Notes: generated from the letters alone by a model not told the origin. A DNA stretch of 64,000 nucleotides from Bacteroidota bacterium (GCA_026391735.1 JAPLDL010000022.1:186001-250000), one strand, 5' to 3'. Positions 8,701 through 18,167 are shown, counted from the stretch's first letter. Numbers and translations are program-made.

Positions 8701-9458
8701 CTATCACCCAGTTGCCGCTTGCAGCCGGAACGATAACTGGACAGGCTACAGTATGTGCCGGAGCGACAGGTATTGCTTTCTCAGTAGCTCCTGTGACTAA
8801 TGCAACGGGCTACCAGTGGAATCTGCCTCCTCATGCATTCATTGTTTCCGGTGCAAACACCACCAATATTACTGTTGATTTTGCTATGGACGCTACCTCA
8901 GGAAATGTTTCGGTTCTTGGTACGAATACCTGCGGAAATGGTATCGTATCTCCTAATTTCCCGGTTACAGTTCTACCGGTTCCTTCAGCTCCCGTGATCG
9001 CAGCTCATGGCGATACTCTATTCAGCAATGTACCAACCGGTAACCAATGGTATTACGAAGGTGCTCCCATCTATACAGGAACTGGAGAAGTGCTGATAGC
9101 CCGTTACACAGGCCTCTATTGGGATGCAGTAACCATGAACGGATGTAGCTCAGATACTTCAAACAACATCTATATTACTATTACCGGCTTGAATGAACCC
9201 GCAGGTTCCAGCTTCATAGTATCACCTGTTCCTAACGACGGCCAGTTTAAACTAATGATGAATACACCAACGACTGAAACATTCGATGTAACGATCAGCA
9301 ATAATATCGGTGCCAAAGTGTATGAGAAACCAAATGTCATTGTAAACGGTCCTACTAATCTTCTGATCGACCTTCGCCCGGTATCAGCCGGAGTCTATAC
9401 TATAATCATTCGAAACAGCGAACATAAAATTGTACGGAAGATCATTGTAAATAAATAA
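5745..9458 (+). CDS. Giant T9SS-sorted surface protein A (adhesin/FN3/PKD-like)
   Basis: 1237 aa, secreted. Signal peptide MRKLLLSLIVLIWSLNLIGQ, then a cleaved-adhesin/choice-of-anchor-J jelly-roll domain (about 22-165, starting EGFEGTTFPPAGWSV), an FN3-like domain (about 170-280), a second jelly-roll (about 283-440, FFEGFETGN), and two FN3-like domains with the TVTFEYGT pattern (about 445-640). Five Cys-containing PKD-like domains follow (about 645-1130; openings such as GAITGPSGVCKTG, SISGPSTVCFGSTG), with an Ig-like stretch ending near residue 1155. The last 80 residues are a type A T9SS sorting domain (VSPVPNDGQFKLMM through GVYTIIIRNS to IVRKIIVNK), which directs export and attachment at the cell surface. 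It shares a near-identical central block with the next gene. Adhesion or polysaccharide binding is plausible, but no ligand can be named. Confidence 0.9.
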   Translation: MRKLLLSLIVLIWSLNLIGQNLSEGFEGTTFPPAGWSVINLGDANAWVRTTSYYHTGTACAYIVYGPTAHNDYLITPKLAPTAGNYTLTFWAENYSSSWPEQFNVLLSTTGNAAANFTVTLASGITPPATWTQYSYNLSAYVGQNIYIAIQAISTDQFYLMVDDFAGPPLGGVTDPTSFTATAVSSTQINLGWALNANSNPVMLAYNTTNTFGTPVDGTTYGTSTTLPGGNGTVLYNGSGLFYNQVGLNPNTTYYYKIWSKNGSNAYSSGLATSGTTAASVPFFEGFETGNVDQAAIAKWSQQTVSGSYVWTANSSLTTYNRTPRTGAFDAYLHYSAEEWMFMPIEFVGGTQYDFSMYARQDMSTASYANMVVSYGTAANAASMTNSIVPQTGIINGNYQQLAGSFTPATSGVYYLGIKGYMSGTPWYISIDDISVNFHPLAPAVTTNAATSILSNGAQLNATVSANYASTTVTFEYGTMTGPPFSNTVTVAAPVTTQNAAVNFVISGLAPYTTYYFRAVGQNSLGTIYGTVLSFTTAPVPPSVTTQLATIVGATFATLNGSAIAFNANTTVSFEYGTTTQYLGGPVVAVPPSVTGNASSNFSATITGLTINTTYHYRAKGVSVGGTTYGTDQSFYTTCVVPPVPGAITGPSGVCKTGTGYIYSVSQVPYGFVYNWTFPTGFTITSYPHSNSVTVDVSNTAVSGTVSVIAVSDCGAPSTASTKAVTVNNLPVPTVSGNTPVCQYVNTNYNTEAGQSAYTWSALPDGTVTPTSNPEVVSINWATPGSKTVQVIYTNPATGCTAAAPGGTKGVSVTTAPVPTITGTNTMCMNSGFYDYLTEPGKTGYTWNVSPGGSITAGQGTYDCQVVWNAPGPQWVSVNYNGTGGCAAQTATVFNVSVNGMPGNAGSISGPSTVCFGSTGNVYSVGAISNAAYYVWTLPAGATIVSGIGTNTITVNYSPTAVSGNITVYGNSLCGNGGTSPVFPVTITQLPLAAGTITGQATVCAGATGIAFSVAPVTNATGYQWNLPPHAFIVSGANTTNITVDFAMDATSGNVSVLGTNTCGNGIVSPNFPVTVLPVPSAPVIAAHGDTLFSNVPTGNQWYYEGAPIYTGTGEVLIARYTGLYWDAVTMNGCSSDTSNNIYITITGLNEPAGSSFIVSPVPNDGQFKLMMNTPTTETFDVTISNNIGAKVYEKPNVIVNGPTNLLIDLRPVSAGVYTIIIRNSEHKIVRKIIVNK
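7561..8700 (+). repeat. Near-identical PKD-like block, copy 1 (within surface protein A)
   Basis: Aligns without gaps to 11641-12780 at a constant offset of 4080 bp. Within 8221-8520 I count only about eight differences in 300 bp, mostly at third codon positions. Flanking parts of the two genes are much more diverged, apart from the 3' sorting-domain ends. This suggests recent segmental duplication or gene conversion. Confidence 0.9.
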
Positions 9459-9507
9459 ACGTAAACCAGCATCAGAAAGCATTCCTTGCTTTTGATGTCT
9501 AATATTG

Positions 9508-9543
9508 AAAAAAGTTCTTCCGTTTCCGGAAGAACTTTTTTTT
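9508..9543 (+). terminator. Rho-independent terminator after surface protein A
   Basis: A-run, stem TTCTTCCG/CGGAAGAA extended by A-T pairs, small loop, then a T run of eight. It starts 50 bp after the stop at 9458. Confidence 0.88.
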
Positions 9544-9573
9544 CAATAATTTTGATCTAGGACAATTTCATAT

Positions 9574-9581
9574 TAACTTTG
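9574..9581 (+). promoter_or_regulatory. -7 promoter element for surface protein B
   Basis: TAACTTTG matches TAnnTTTG, 40 bp upstream of the ATG at 9621. Its position makes an upstream in-frame ATG at 9579 unlikely as the start. Confidence 0.6.
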
Positions 9582-9620
9582 GAAACGGAAATAACAATAA
9601 TTCATTTAAACTCCATCATT

Positions 9621-12600
9621 ATGAGAAAACTGCTACTTTTATTATTTGCCCTTTCAATGTCGATGTACAGTATAGGGCAGTCGACCACCAGATTCGTGCA
9701 GGTGATACCAGATTTTGGTACTAACCCGGGCCCATCTTTGATGGCCCCATCCGGCCAGAATCAGATTTTGCCTGTCTATCAGCCGAATTCAATGACGCAA
9801 TGGATTTTGCCGTTTAACGGAGGTACTTCCGGAAATACAAGAGCTCCTGGAAATACTTACAGGTACCAGAGGACTGAATACCTGATAACAGCAGCTGAAA
9901 TGGCGGCTGCGGGTTTCCTGAACGGTAATACGATTAACGGGATCGGTTTTAACAATTATGCAGCCGGAACAACCAGCCAGGTGGGTAATTTCATCGTATA
10001 TTTGAGAAATACGACAGATGCAAGCTACACTTTAGGCTCAACCTGGACTACTGCAGGATTCACAACAGCAAGTAATATTGCCTCCTGGTCAGTACCCGTT
10101 ACAGCAGGAAATTATTATGTGCCTTTCAGCGGGGGATCTTTATTTACGTATACCGGCTCTGGTCTCTATGTCGCATGGGAATACAATAATCCCGCCAATA
10201 CGCTGGGAACAGGAGCTGTGACGGTCAGTTGTGATTATATTGCAGGATCAGCAATGCTTTATGGTTACAGAAGTACTACAGCGCAGGGTACAGCCCTGGC
10301 TGTTTCCGACTACAGGCCTGCAACCGCCTTCATAACCAACACCTGGAATGATGTCATTGCAGTGACAAATGTCTATGCCCTGGAAAGAATGCCTGTTCCC
10401 TTCAGCACTCCCAACTCTGTGGCTGCCCTGGTGTCAAACGTATCTGCATCGGCCCAGTCGTTTAATCTGACCCTGACTATAAAAGACGTGGCCACTTCCA
10501 CCACGAGGTATACGGCGACCATGCCGGTCACAGCTCTTGCGGCCGGGGCATCGGCCACGGTTACTTTTACAGGTATACCGCTAACACTGGAGGAAAATGT
10601 CAACATTACCGTAGCCACCTCGGTTATTGCCGGTGAAAACTGGACAGTCAATAACACCCTGACGATACCCGGGGAGGTCAACTGTAATACATACTCATAT
10701 AATTACACAGCTACAAATGCCCCGGTGGGTTACGGCTTTGCCGCTTCCGGTGCCGGATTATTTTTAGCCAAATATTCCATGAACGGAACCGGGCAGATCA
10801 AAGGAGCCAATATTTCGATGGCTACTTACTCCACAAACGCGGGTAATATCATATATGCCGTATTGCTTAACAGCTCAGGCGCAATCATGGCTCAGTCTGC
10901 AAACTATACATTGACCTCTGCAGACCAGGGTACTAATAAATACTTTGCTTTTCCAACACCCCAGACTATAACAAATGATGTTTTTTACATTGGTTTAGCG
11001 CAGACTGCAAATGCAACAGCATATTATCCGCTGGGAATATTCCCTGAAAGTCCCCCAAGAGGAAACACATTCTATACAGCAGCTCTTACAGGAGGCACGC
11101 CTTCTGCCGATCCTGCCGCATATAAGTATGGTGTTGAGGCAGTGATCCTCAGACCTCCCACCGTCGTGACAATTGCTGCAACGGGGATTTCCAGCAGCGG
11201 AGGGACACTAAATGCCACCATAAGCGCAAACAGGTCAACCACGACGACTGTTTTCCAATACAGCACCGACCTTTCATTCAGCAATTCAATCGCTGTACCT
11301 GGATCTCAAACCGGCCAACTTGCCTCAGTCTCAGCGACATTGACCGGCCTGCAGCCATATACTCTCTATAACTACAGGGCTGTGTCAATCAATGCTGATG
11401 GCACTACCACAGGAAATACCATGAGCTTCACAACCTCTGCGATTGCTCCTCTTACTGTTACCCAGGACCCTACTATGGTCGGCGCCACTTTTGCCACATT
11501 GAACGGCACAGCCACTGCCTATAATGCGAGTACTGTGGTAACTTTCGAATATGGGACCACTACACAATACCTCGGAGGGTCTGTTGCGGCAATGCCTTCG
11601 CCCATCACAGGCAATTCCGCCACAAATTTCAGTGCAAGCCTGTCAGGCCTTACAATTAATACAACGTATCATTACAGAGCAAAAGGGGTCAACGTCGCAG
11701 GAACAACCTATGGACTTGATAAAACCTTCTTTACAACCTGTGTTATTCCACCGGTCCCCGGAGCCATTACCGGCCCGTCCGGCGTTTGCAAAACAGGAAC
11801 AGCTTATACATATTCCGTATCTCAGGTACCTTATGGCTTTGTTTATAACTGGACCTTCCCTACAGGCTTTACTATCACATCATACCCACATTCAAATTCG
11901 GTAACAGTCGATGTGTCCAACACTGCTGTTTCAGGAACGATTTCTGTCATTGCTGTCAGCGACTGCGGAGCGCCCAGTACGGCTTCAACCAAGGCGGTCA
12001 CCGTTAACGATCTGCCGGTTCCGACAGTAAGCGGGAACACCCCGGTATGCCAGTATGTCGGTACTAACTATACAACACAGCCCAGTCAGTCAGCTTATGT
12101 TTGGTCAGCACTGCCCGACGGTACGGTTACTCCTACGGCAAATCCCGAAGTAGTCAGCATCAACTGGGCTACTCCAGGCTCAAAGACTGTCCAGGTCATT
12201 TACACCAACCCGGCTACAGGTTGTACAGCAGCAGCACCAGGCGGAACAAAGGCCGTAAGTGTAACCACCGCTCCTGTTCCCACCATCACCGGAACCAACA
12301 ACATGTGTATGAATTCAGGGTTCTATGATTATCTTACCGAACCCGGAAAAACAGGATATACCTGGAATGTATCCCCGGGCGGTTCAATCACTGCCGGACA
12401 GGGTACCTATGATTGCCAGGTAGTCTGGAATGCCCCTGGTCCTCAATGGGTTTCTGTCAATTACAACGGAACAGGCGGTTGTGCAGCTCAAACAGCAACG
12501 GTCTTCAATGTCAGCGTAAATGGTATGCCGGGCAACGCAGGAAGCATTTCCGGTCCTTCCACAGTATGCTTCGGATCAACAGGCAATGTATATTCTGTTG

Positions 12601-13535
12601 GCGCTATTTCCAATACAGTATATTATGTATGGACTCTCCCCGCAGGTGCAAACATTGTTTCAGGAGCAGGAACAAATACAATCACGGTTAACTACTCACC
12701 CACTGCAGTTTCCGGGAATATCACGGTATACGGTAACAGCCTTTGCGGTAACGGCAGTACTTCACCTGCATTCCCCGTCACTGTTAATTATCTGCCTGCA
12801 GCTGCCGGAGATATTACAGGTGTTGCTACAGTTTGTGCTGGTGAACAAGGTGTAGCGTACTCTGTTAGCCCTATTTCCGGTGCAACTGGATATACATGGG
12901 CTCTTCCTCTTGGAGCAATCATTGCTTCCGGGGCAAATACCCCCAATATTACCGTTAACTTTGCAACGGATGCAACATCAGGAAATGTATCGGTTCTTGG
13001 TACCAACGCCTGCGGTAACGGACCATTATCTCATCTTCCTGTCACCGTTACACCTCTACCTTCAGCTCCGGAGATCACTGTTAATGGCGATACACTCACC
13101 AGTAGCGCCCCTACAGGGAACCAGTGGTTCTATGACGGTTCGCCTATTGTTACAGGAACCGGCCAGGTGCTTATAGCGCATTTTACCGGCTGGTATTGGG
13201 ACGATGTCATTCTGAATGGCTGTCCTTCCGATACTTCAAACCATATTTTCATTGTTGTAAGCGGAATAAGCGAACCCGCAGGTTCCAGCTTCGTAGTATC
13301 ACCTGTTCCTAACGACGGCCAGTTTAAACTGATGATGAACACACCGACGACAGCCACATTCGATGTTACGATCAGCAATATTATAGGTGCCAAAGTATAT
13401 GAGAAAACAAATGTCATGGTGAACGGGCCTACAAACCTGCTTATCGACCTCCGCCCCATCTCTGCAGGAGTCTATACCATGGTCATCCGCAATAACGAGA
13501 GCAAGGTTATCAGGAAAATTGTGATCAACAAATAA
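9621..13535 (+). CDS. Giant T9SS-sorted surface protein B (paralogue of A)
   Basis: 1304 aa from the ATG at 9621, which gives a clean signal peptide (MRKLLLLLFALSMSMYSIGQ). An in-frame ATG at 9579 lies inside the promoter word and would put 14 residues before the signal. The N-terminal 500 residues differ from protein A: a beta-rich region with TRFVQVIPDFGTNPGPSLM and YRYQRTEYLITAAEM, the latter resembling the N-terminus of protein D, then a CARDB/FN3-like stretch. After two FN3-like domains it runs into the same five PKD-like domains as A, an Ig-like stretch, and an almost identical T9SS type A sorting domain (VSPVPNDGQFKLMMN to VIRKIVINK). The layout looks like a shared C-terminal scaffold with an exchanged N-terminal head. 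Confidence 0.9.
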   Translation: MRKLLLLLFALSMSMYSIGQSTTRFVQVIPDFGTNPGPSLMAPSGQNQILPVYQPNSMTQWILPFNGGTSGNTRAPGNTYRYQRTEYLITAAEMAAAGFLNGNTINGIGFNNYAAGTTSQVGNFIVYLRNTTDASYTLGSTWTTAGFTTASNIASWSVPVTAGNYYVPFSGGSLFTYTGSGLYVAWEYNNPANTLGTGAVTVSCDYIAGSAMLYGYRSTTAQGTALAVSDYRPATAFITNTWNDVIAVTNVYALERMPVPFSTPNSVAALVSNVSASAQSFNLTLTIKDVATSTTRYTATMPVTALAAGASATVTFTGIPLTLEENVNITVATSVIAGENWTVNNTLTIPGEVNCNTYSYNYTATNAPVGYGFAASGAGLFLAKYSMNGTGQIKGANISMATYSTNAGNIIYAVLLNSSGAIMAQSANYTLTSADQGTNKYFAFPTPQTITNDVFYIGLAQTANATAYYPLGIFPESPPRGNTFYTAALTGGTPSADPAAYKYGVEAVILRPPTVVTIAATGISSSGGTLNATISANRSTTTTVFQYSTDLSFSNSIAVPGSQTGQLASVSATLTGLQPYTLYNYRAVSINADGTTTGNTMSFTTSAIAPLTVTQDPTMVGATFATLNGTATAYNASTVVTFEYGTTTQYLGGSVAAMPSPITGNSATNFSASLSGLTINTTYHYRAKGVNVAGTTYGLDKTFFTTCVIPPVPGAITGPSGVCKTGTAYTYSVSQVPYGFVYNWTFPTGFTITSYPHSNSVTVDVSNTAVSGTISVIAVSDCGAPSTASTKAVTVNDLPVPTVSGNTPVCQYVGTNYTTQPSQSAYVWSALPDGTVTPTANPEVVSINWATPGSKTVQVIYTNPATGCTAAAPGGTKAVSVTTAPVPTITGTNNMCMNSGFYDYLTEPGKTGYTWNVSPGGSITAGQGTYDCQVVWNAPGPQWVSVNYNGTGGCAAQTATVFNVSVNGMPGNAGSISGPSTVCFGSTGNVYSVGAISNTVYYVWTLPAGANIVSGAGTNTITVNYSPTAVSGNITVYGNSLCGNGSTSPAFPVTVNYLPAAAGDITGVATVCAGEQGVAYSVSPISGATGYTWALPLGAIIASGANTPNITVNFATDATSGNVSVLGTNACGNGPLSHLPVTVTPLPSAPEITVNGDTLTSSAPTGNQWFYDGSPIVTGTGQVLIAHFTGWYWDDVILNGCPSDTSNHIFIVVSGISEPAGSSFVVSPVPNDGQFKLMMNTPTTATFDVTISNIIGAKVYEKTNVMVNGPTNLLIDLRPISAGVYTMVIRNNESKVIRKIVINK
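11641..12780 (+). repeat. Near-identical PKD-like block, copy 2 (within surface protein B)
   Basis: Partner of 7561-8700 at an offset of exactly 4080 bp. The two copies drift apart after about 12780, and the offset changes by one codon before the sorting domains. Confidence 0.9.
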
Positions 13536-13577
13536 CTGCTCTTGAAAAGCTGATCCTTTAAGATCAGTATCAGCAAT

Positions 13578-13613
13578 AAAGAGGCCGCCCGGATCAATCC
13601 GGGCGGCCTCTTT
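13578..13613 (+). terminator. Strong Rho-independent terminator after surface protein B
   Basis: 16-bp perfect stem (AAAGAGGCCGCCCGGA with its complement) and loop TCAA, 43 bp after the stop at 13535. The stem is GC-rich and ends in TTT. Confidence 0.9.
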
Positions 13614-13646
13614 GCATTACGATGACGAAACCGCCCGATTTTTTCG

Positions 13647-13654
13647 TACCTTTG
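13647..13654 (+). promoter_or_regulatory. -7 promoter element for surface protein C
   Basis: TACCTTTG matches TAnnTTTG, ending 11 bp before the ATG at 13666. This implies a nearly leaderless mRNA and rules out the upstream TTG reading frame start at 13612, which lies in the preceding terminator. Confidence 0.65.
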
Positions 13655-13665
13655 CTTTACTTCCT

Positions 13666-16600
13666 ATGACCTGGCTGAGAGTACGATATGTATTGATTTT
13701 TCTCTTATTTGCAGAATTCCTGCTGATAAACGACCCCCTCATTTCCAGCCCGGGGCCTTTAAGCCCCGCCATTCTTAAAGGAAAGGTCACCAACGGGATC
13801 AGCGGAAACGCCATCATCGGCGCAAAGATTACGGTCAATGGAAATTATACCTATTCGGTGATCAACGGACAGTTTAGCATGATGGTTGACCCTCCGGGGA
13901 CATATACTGTAAGCTGTACCAAACCGGGTTTTGATCTTTATACCTCGGCACCGATAACCTTCCAGGGAGGAGTCTATACAATGCTTAATATCCAGCTGCT
14001 TGAAACCACTAATCCCTGCCCCTCCATATCAGCCACGCTTAATACCGGCGAGCAAACTGTTCACCTGAGCTGGGAAAAGCCGGTTGGGGATTATGAGTTG
14101 CTTTATGATGATGGGATCCAGGACAGTTTCACTGTGTGGGCGCAGCAAGGAAACATGAATGCCCTGAAAATAAGTCCGCTGGCATATCCTGTGAATATAC
14201 TCGGGGGGTCCGTAAATATAGGAAGGAGTTCAGACTATCCTGCAGGCAGCAATCCCTTTGTCCCGTTTCAGATCATGGTGATGGATGCCGGCGGTTCGGG
14301 TGGCACTCCCGGCCAGATCCTTTCGGGTCCCTTCGATGTCACACCAACGGTATTCGGATGGATAGATTTCACACTTTCAGCACCAGTGACCCTTACATCA
14401 GGAGATTTCTTTATCGTAATGGTCCAGGGAGGCAATGCCCCGAATGCAGCCGGACTGGCTGTGGATCTGACCACCGCAAAATACAGGAGTTATTCCCGTT
14501 TCGTAAGTGGCAGCGGAGCCTGGCTGCAGGCTAACGGGAACTTCATGATCAGGGCCGTCCTCAATGGCACCGATGGCCCACCTGCCTCTAAGGAAGCAAC
14601 GGGAAGTGCCGACAATTACAAACTCTGGAGGCTGCAACAGGGAGAAGAATCAAACCCCCAGGCCTGGACCTTCATTAATGACTTTCCTTCAACAAATGCT
14701 ATTGATACGGCCTGGAAAAATCTCCCCTGCGGCCCGTACCTCTGGGCAGTCCAGGCTCAGTACCCGGGCAGCAGGCTGTCGGCCCCGGCCATCTCCAACC
14801 TTATAGGTAAATGCTGGACCGCCTCAGTTACCATAAACCTCAGTATGAGCTGCTCTGCTTCAAGCCCTTTTTCGACTTTTGTCCAGCTGAAAAACCTGGT
14901 TTATACCGATACTGTATATTCTGCTTATGCCGATAGCTCGGGTATTGTAGTCTTTCAAAGGGTATGGAAAGGTTCCTATTCCGTCACGGCTGTAAAATTC
15001 GGGTATCAGGCATACAATGGCAGTTTAAGTGTTATGGGAGATATTGCAGATAACATCACTCTTCTTCAACGGAAATCCCCGCCCACCAACCTGAGGGTTG
15101 ACAGCCTTAGCCTGGATACAAGATGGGATGTTCCTTATTACAACCAAACTCTGCTGCAGGAAGACTGGTCGGGAGGAAGCATTCCTGCTGCCGGTTGGAC
15201 CATTGAAGGAGGAGGCAACTGGATCATTTCCACTTCTAACGGACATCCTGCTCCCTCGGCTCTGTTTAACTGGACACCCAGGGTGTACAATTATAACCAA
15301 TCCATTATCAGCCCCGTCATCACTGGTCTTAACAGCCCGATCCTCACATTGAAATATGATCTTTCCCTTGAGAATTTTTCCTCCGCCATCCTGGATCAAC
15401 TTTTTGTTGAGATCTCCGACGGATCAGGCTGGTCAACCCTGCGCACATGGAGTAACTCGGGGGGGAACATCAGCTGGACCAGCGATCAGATCGATATTTC
15501 TTCCTTTGCCAATAAGAATTTCAGGATACGTTTCAGATCAGCCGGGGCCGATTCCTACCAGGTCAATGGATGGTATATAGATAATATCCTTGTTTATGCT
15601 TCAGAATCGGCCCACCTCCTGTCTCCCTGCATATACGGTTATAACTTTTACCTGAACAACTCCCTGCTTGCCACGGTTACTTCAAACAGTTATACTATCC
15701 CCGGAACTGAAGTCATCTATGATTCAACCTACCAGGCATGTGTGACAGCAATATATACCAGCGGTTATTCAGCCAGTGACTGCGTACCCTTTACTTCGGG
15801 CTTTTTATGGCCGCCATCAAACCTCAGCGGAACCGCCATGGGGAACAAAGCGATCCTGCAATGGAACAAGCCTGTTTACTACATTGGTTCAACCGCTGTT
15901 ACCCCCGCCGGTATACTGGGATACAATATATACAGGGATGATTCATTACTGGTTTTCAGCCCCGGGGCTGATGTCATTACCTTTTCCGACACTGCTCTGG
16001 ACCCGGGAAGCTATAATTATAAAGTAGCTGCAGTATATGACCTGGGGGCATATGGCCATCCCGGACACCAGGGGATCTCCGGCGCAGCCTTACCGGTCAA
16101 TGTACAGATACACTATGGCATCCAATTACCCTTTTCTGAACTCTGGGACCAGGGTAGTTTTGCTTATAATAGCTGGACTTTCCCATCCGGACAGGGGAAC
16201 TGGTCGATAAGCCAGACCATGGGAAACCCTGCTCCCTCGGCCATATTCAGCGGACTTCCACAGCAATCCGCCTACAATGCAATACTCCAAAGCCCTGTAC
16301 TGGACGCAAGTATGTATTCCTGTGCCAGGATCTGGCTGGACTTTGACCTGAAACTCGACGATAACACTTCGGGAGGGACCGAACATCTCATCCTCGACGT
16401 ATTTTACAACCGCTCATGGCATCAGAAGTCCGTAATCAATAATACCGGGAATACAGGCTGGGTGCATTTTCATACCGATATCAGCGCGGTAAAGGAAAAA
16501 GGATTCAAATTCAGGTTCCGGGCAACAGGGCTCAGTTCTTCCAATATTCTCTACTGGTATGTAGATAACATTAACATATATCCTGTTTGCCTCCCGGCCG

Positions 16601-17634
16601 AAAATCTTAGCGGGGATGCGCGGGCTATGGACACCTGGCTTCAATGGAGCCCTCCTCAATGTAATGGTGGAGGAACCCCTCTGAATGAAGGATTTGAAGA
16701 AGCAGCTTTTCCGCCTCCGGGATGGGACAGGATAGTAACAAATGCTTCTGCCAACTGGAGCCATAACGGGATATCTTCTCCCACCGGGGTTCATTCGGGA
16801 TCCTATTCGGCGGGATTATCCTGGGATTATTATCATCAGGACGAATGGATCATCGCAAGGAATATTTACGTTGACGGAAACCTGAAATTCTGGAGCATGG
16901 CTTACCAGGGATCGGCACATGGGGATCATTATTTCGTTAAGGTTTCGACCGACCAGGGACAGTCGTGGGTCACACTGCTGGATATGTCGGCCTTACCGCC
17001 CTATCCCGGCCAGGGAGGGTACAACCACTGGCAGGAACCTTATGTTGTTGATATGTCGCCATACCTGGGCGATGTGGTTGATCTTGCCTGGCATGCTGTG
17101 GACGGGAACGGCCAGGGATTATGGTATTATTGGGCGATTGACGATTGTTCAATAGGAAGTAAAAAGATACCCGTTACGGCACAGCCGTGGTATGACATCT
17201 ACCGTAAGGATTATAATGGACAGGGATTCGTAAAGATCAATGCATCCCAGGTATTCGACACAACCTATATTGACAGTAACCTGCCCGCCGGCCAGTACCA
17301 TTATTATATACAGATCGTAAACCCGGTTTGCAGCGCGGCATTGACCTCCGATACCATTATGGTGGATGTGATGACATCGGTTCCGGCTATCGGCCGTGAC
17401 GTGAAAGTTATGGTATACCCGAACCCTGCCCATGACCAGATCAGTATTAAATCAGCTGAACCCTTGCACAGGCTTATCCTCACAGATCTGATGGGGAATA
17501 CCGAAACAGACACCCGGTTTAACGGAGAAAAGGAAGCTTGTATATCAATCAGGGGGCTACCCCCGGGTTTATATCTCTTTCGGATATTTTCAGGTACAAA
17601 CTGCTATACAGGCAAGATAACCATAAACAGGTAA
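13666..17634 (+). CDS. Giant T9SS-sorted surface protein C (carboxypeptidase-regulatory-like plus jelly-roll domains)
   Basis: 1322 aa from ATG 13666 (MTWLRVRYVLIFLLFAEFLL signal). A carboxypeptidase regulatory-like domain follows (ILKGKVTNGISGNAIIGAKITVNG through the GFDLYTS region). Next is a segment with YELLYDDGIQDSFTVW that recurs in protein D, a second regulatory-like stretch, and three jelly-roll/cleaved-adhesin domains recognisable by YNQSIISPVI...LKYDLSLENF, FRIRFRSAGAD and WYIDNI/WYVDNI, mixed with FN3-like modules. One MAM-like stretch begins NEGFEEAAFPPPGWDR. The last 80 residues are a T9SS type A sorting domain (VMVYPNPAHDQISIKS ... GLYLFRIFSG ... KITINR). Gingipain-type adhesin architecture, but no protease domain is visible. 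Confidence 0.9.
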   Translation: MTWLRVRYVLIFLLFAEFLLINDPLISSPGPLSPAILKGKVTNGISGNAIIGAKITVNGNYTYSVINGQFSMMVDPPGTYTVSCTKPGFDLYTSAPITFQGGVYTMLNIQLLETTNPCPSISATLNTGEQTVHLSWEKPVGDYELLYDDGIQDSFTVWAQQGNMNALKISPLAYPVNILGGSVNIGRSSDYPAGSNPFVPFQIMVMDAGGSGGTPGQILSGPFDVTPTVFGWIDFTLSAPVTLTSGDFFIVMVQGGNAPNAAGLAVDLTTAKYRSYSRFVSGSGAWLQANGNFMIRAVLNGTDGPPASKEATGSADNYKLWRLQQGEESNPQAWTFINDFPSTNAIDTAWKNLPCGPYLWAVQAQYPGSRLSAPAISNLIGKCWTASVTINLSMSCSASSPFSTFVQLKNLVYTDTVYSAYADSSGIVVFQRVWKGSYSVTAVKFGYQAYNGSLSVMGDIADNITLLQRKSPPTNLRVDSLSLDTRWDVPYYNQTLLQEDWSGGSIPAAGWTIEGGGNWIISTSNGHPAPSALFNWTPRVYNYNQSIISPVITGLNSPILTLKYDLSLENFSSAILDQLFVEISDGSGWSTLRTWSNSGGNISWTSDQIDISSFANKNFRIRFRSAGADSYQVNGWYIDNILVYASESAHLLSPCIYGYNFYLNNSLLATVTSNSYTIPGTEVIYDSTYQACVTAIYTSGYSASDCVPFTSGFLWPPSNLSGTAMGNKAILQWNKPVYYIGSTAVTPAGILGYNIYRDDSLLVFSPGADVITFSDTALDPGSYNYKVAAVYDLGAYGHPGHQGISGAALPVNVQIHYGIQLPFSELWDQGSFAYNSWTFPSGQGNWSISQTMGNPAPSAIFSGLPQQSAYNAILQSPVLDASMYSCARIWLDFDLKLDDNTSGGTEHLILDVFYNRSWHQKSVINNTGNTGWVHFHTDISAVKEKGFKFRFRATGLSSSNILYWYVDNINIYPVCLPAENLSGDARAMDTWLQWSPPQCNGGGTPLNEGFEEAAFPPPGWDRIVTNASANWSHNGISSPTGVHSGSYSAGLSWDYYHQDEWIIARNIYVDGNLKFWSMAYQGSAHGDHYFVKVSTDQGQSWVTLLDMSALPPYPGQGGYNHWQEPYVVDMSPYLGDVVDLAWHAVDGNGQGLWYYWAIDDCSIGSKKIPVTAQPWYDIYRKDYNGQGFVKINASQVFDTTYIDSNLPAGQYHYYIQIVNPVCSAALTSDTIMVDVMTSVPAIGRDVKVMVYPNPAHDQISIKSAEPLHRLILTDLMGNTETDTRFNGEKEACISIRGLPPGLYLFRIFSGTNCYTGKITINR

Positions 17635-17666
17635 AAGATCCCGGGAACAGGCGATGTTCAAACCTG

Positions 17667-18167
17667 TTATTGTTTGGTATACATTAGGTTTACATCACCC
17701 TTTGAAAAACGTTCAAGGATAGAGAGATTTTTTGAGTCCATCTTTGTGATCTCAAAGATCATGGCCGGGGAGCCATCGCCTGGAATAAAGCTGACCTTTT
17801 TAGCCTTGACATCAAGATTCCAGGTTCCGTTGACCGATTTATCCTTTATAGTATATGTTGCGGATTTATCTTTCCTGAATTCCATAGAACTTTTAACTTC
17901 CGGGATCTGGGCCTGAAGAGTATTCAGTTTTTCGTTTATCTCATTGCCGCCGGTACCTGATTTGTCATCAAGACTTGCCTGGGCGCCTCCCTTATCTGTT
18001 GATGGCGGATTGGTATTATTGGGATCCTGAGGAGTATGGACCGGGGATATTTTACTAACTTTCCAGCTCCCGGTTAGCATACCCGGACTAACAGTTTTAA
18101 CAGAGGCACAGGATGAAATAATTCCCAACAGGACAACGGCCATGAATAGTTGCTTTATTTCTTTCAT
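17667..18167 (-). CDS. Lipocalin-like lipoprotein
   Basis: 166 aa with a lipoprotein signal (MKEIKQLFMAVVLLGIISSC, lipobox ISSC near residue 20). The mature protein begins with a GSWKVSKI motif and has later strands SATYTIKDKSVNGTWNLDVKAKKVSFI, which resembles the lipocalin-like/DUF4923-type domains common in Bacteroidota lipoproteins (GxW near the start of the barrel). A low-complexity Asn/Pro/Thr/Ser/Gly segment (about residues 45-75) interrupts the first part. It is transcribed toward surface protein C (32 bp between stops) and divergently from surface protein D. Confidence 0.7.
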   Translation of the reverse strand: MKEIKQLFMAVVLLGIISSCASVKTVSPGMLTGSWKVSKISPVHTPQDPNNTNPPSTDKGGAQASLDDKSGTGGNEINEKLNTLQAQIPEVKSSMEFRKDKSATYTIKDKSVNGTWNLDVKAKKVSFIPGDGSPAMIFEITKMDSKNLSILERFSKGDVNLMYTKQ

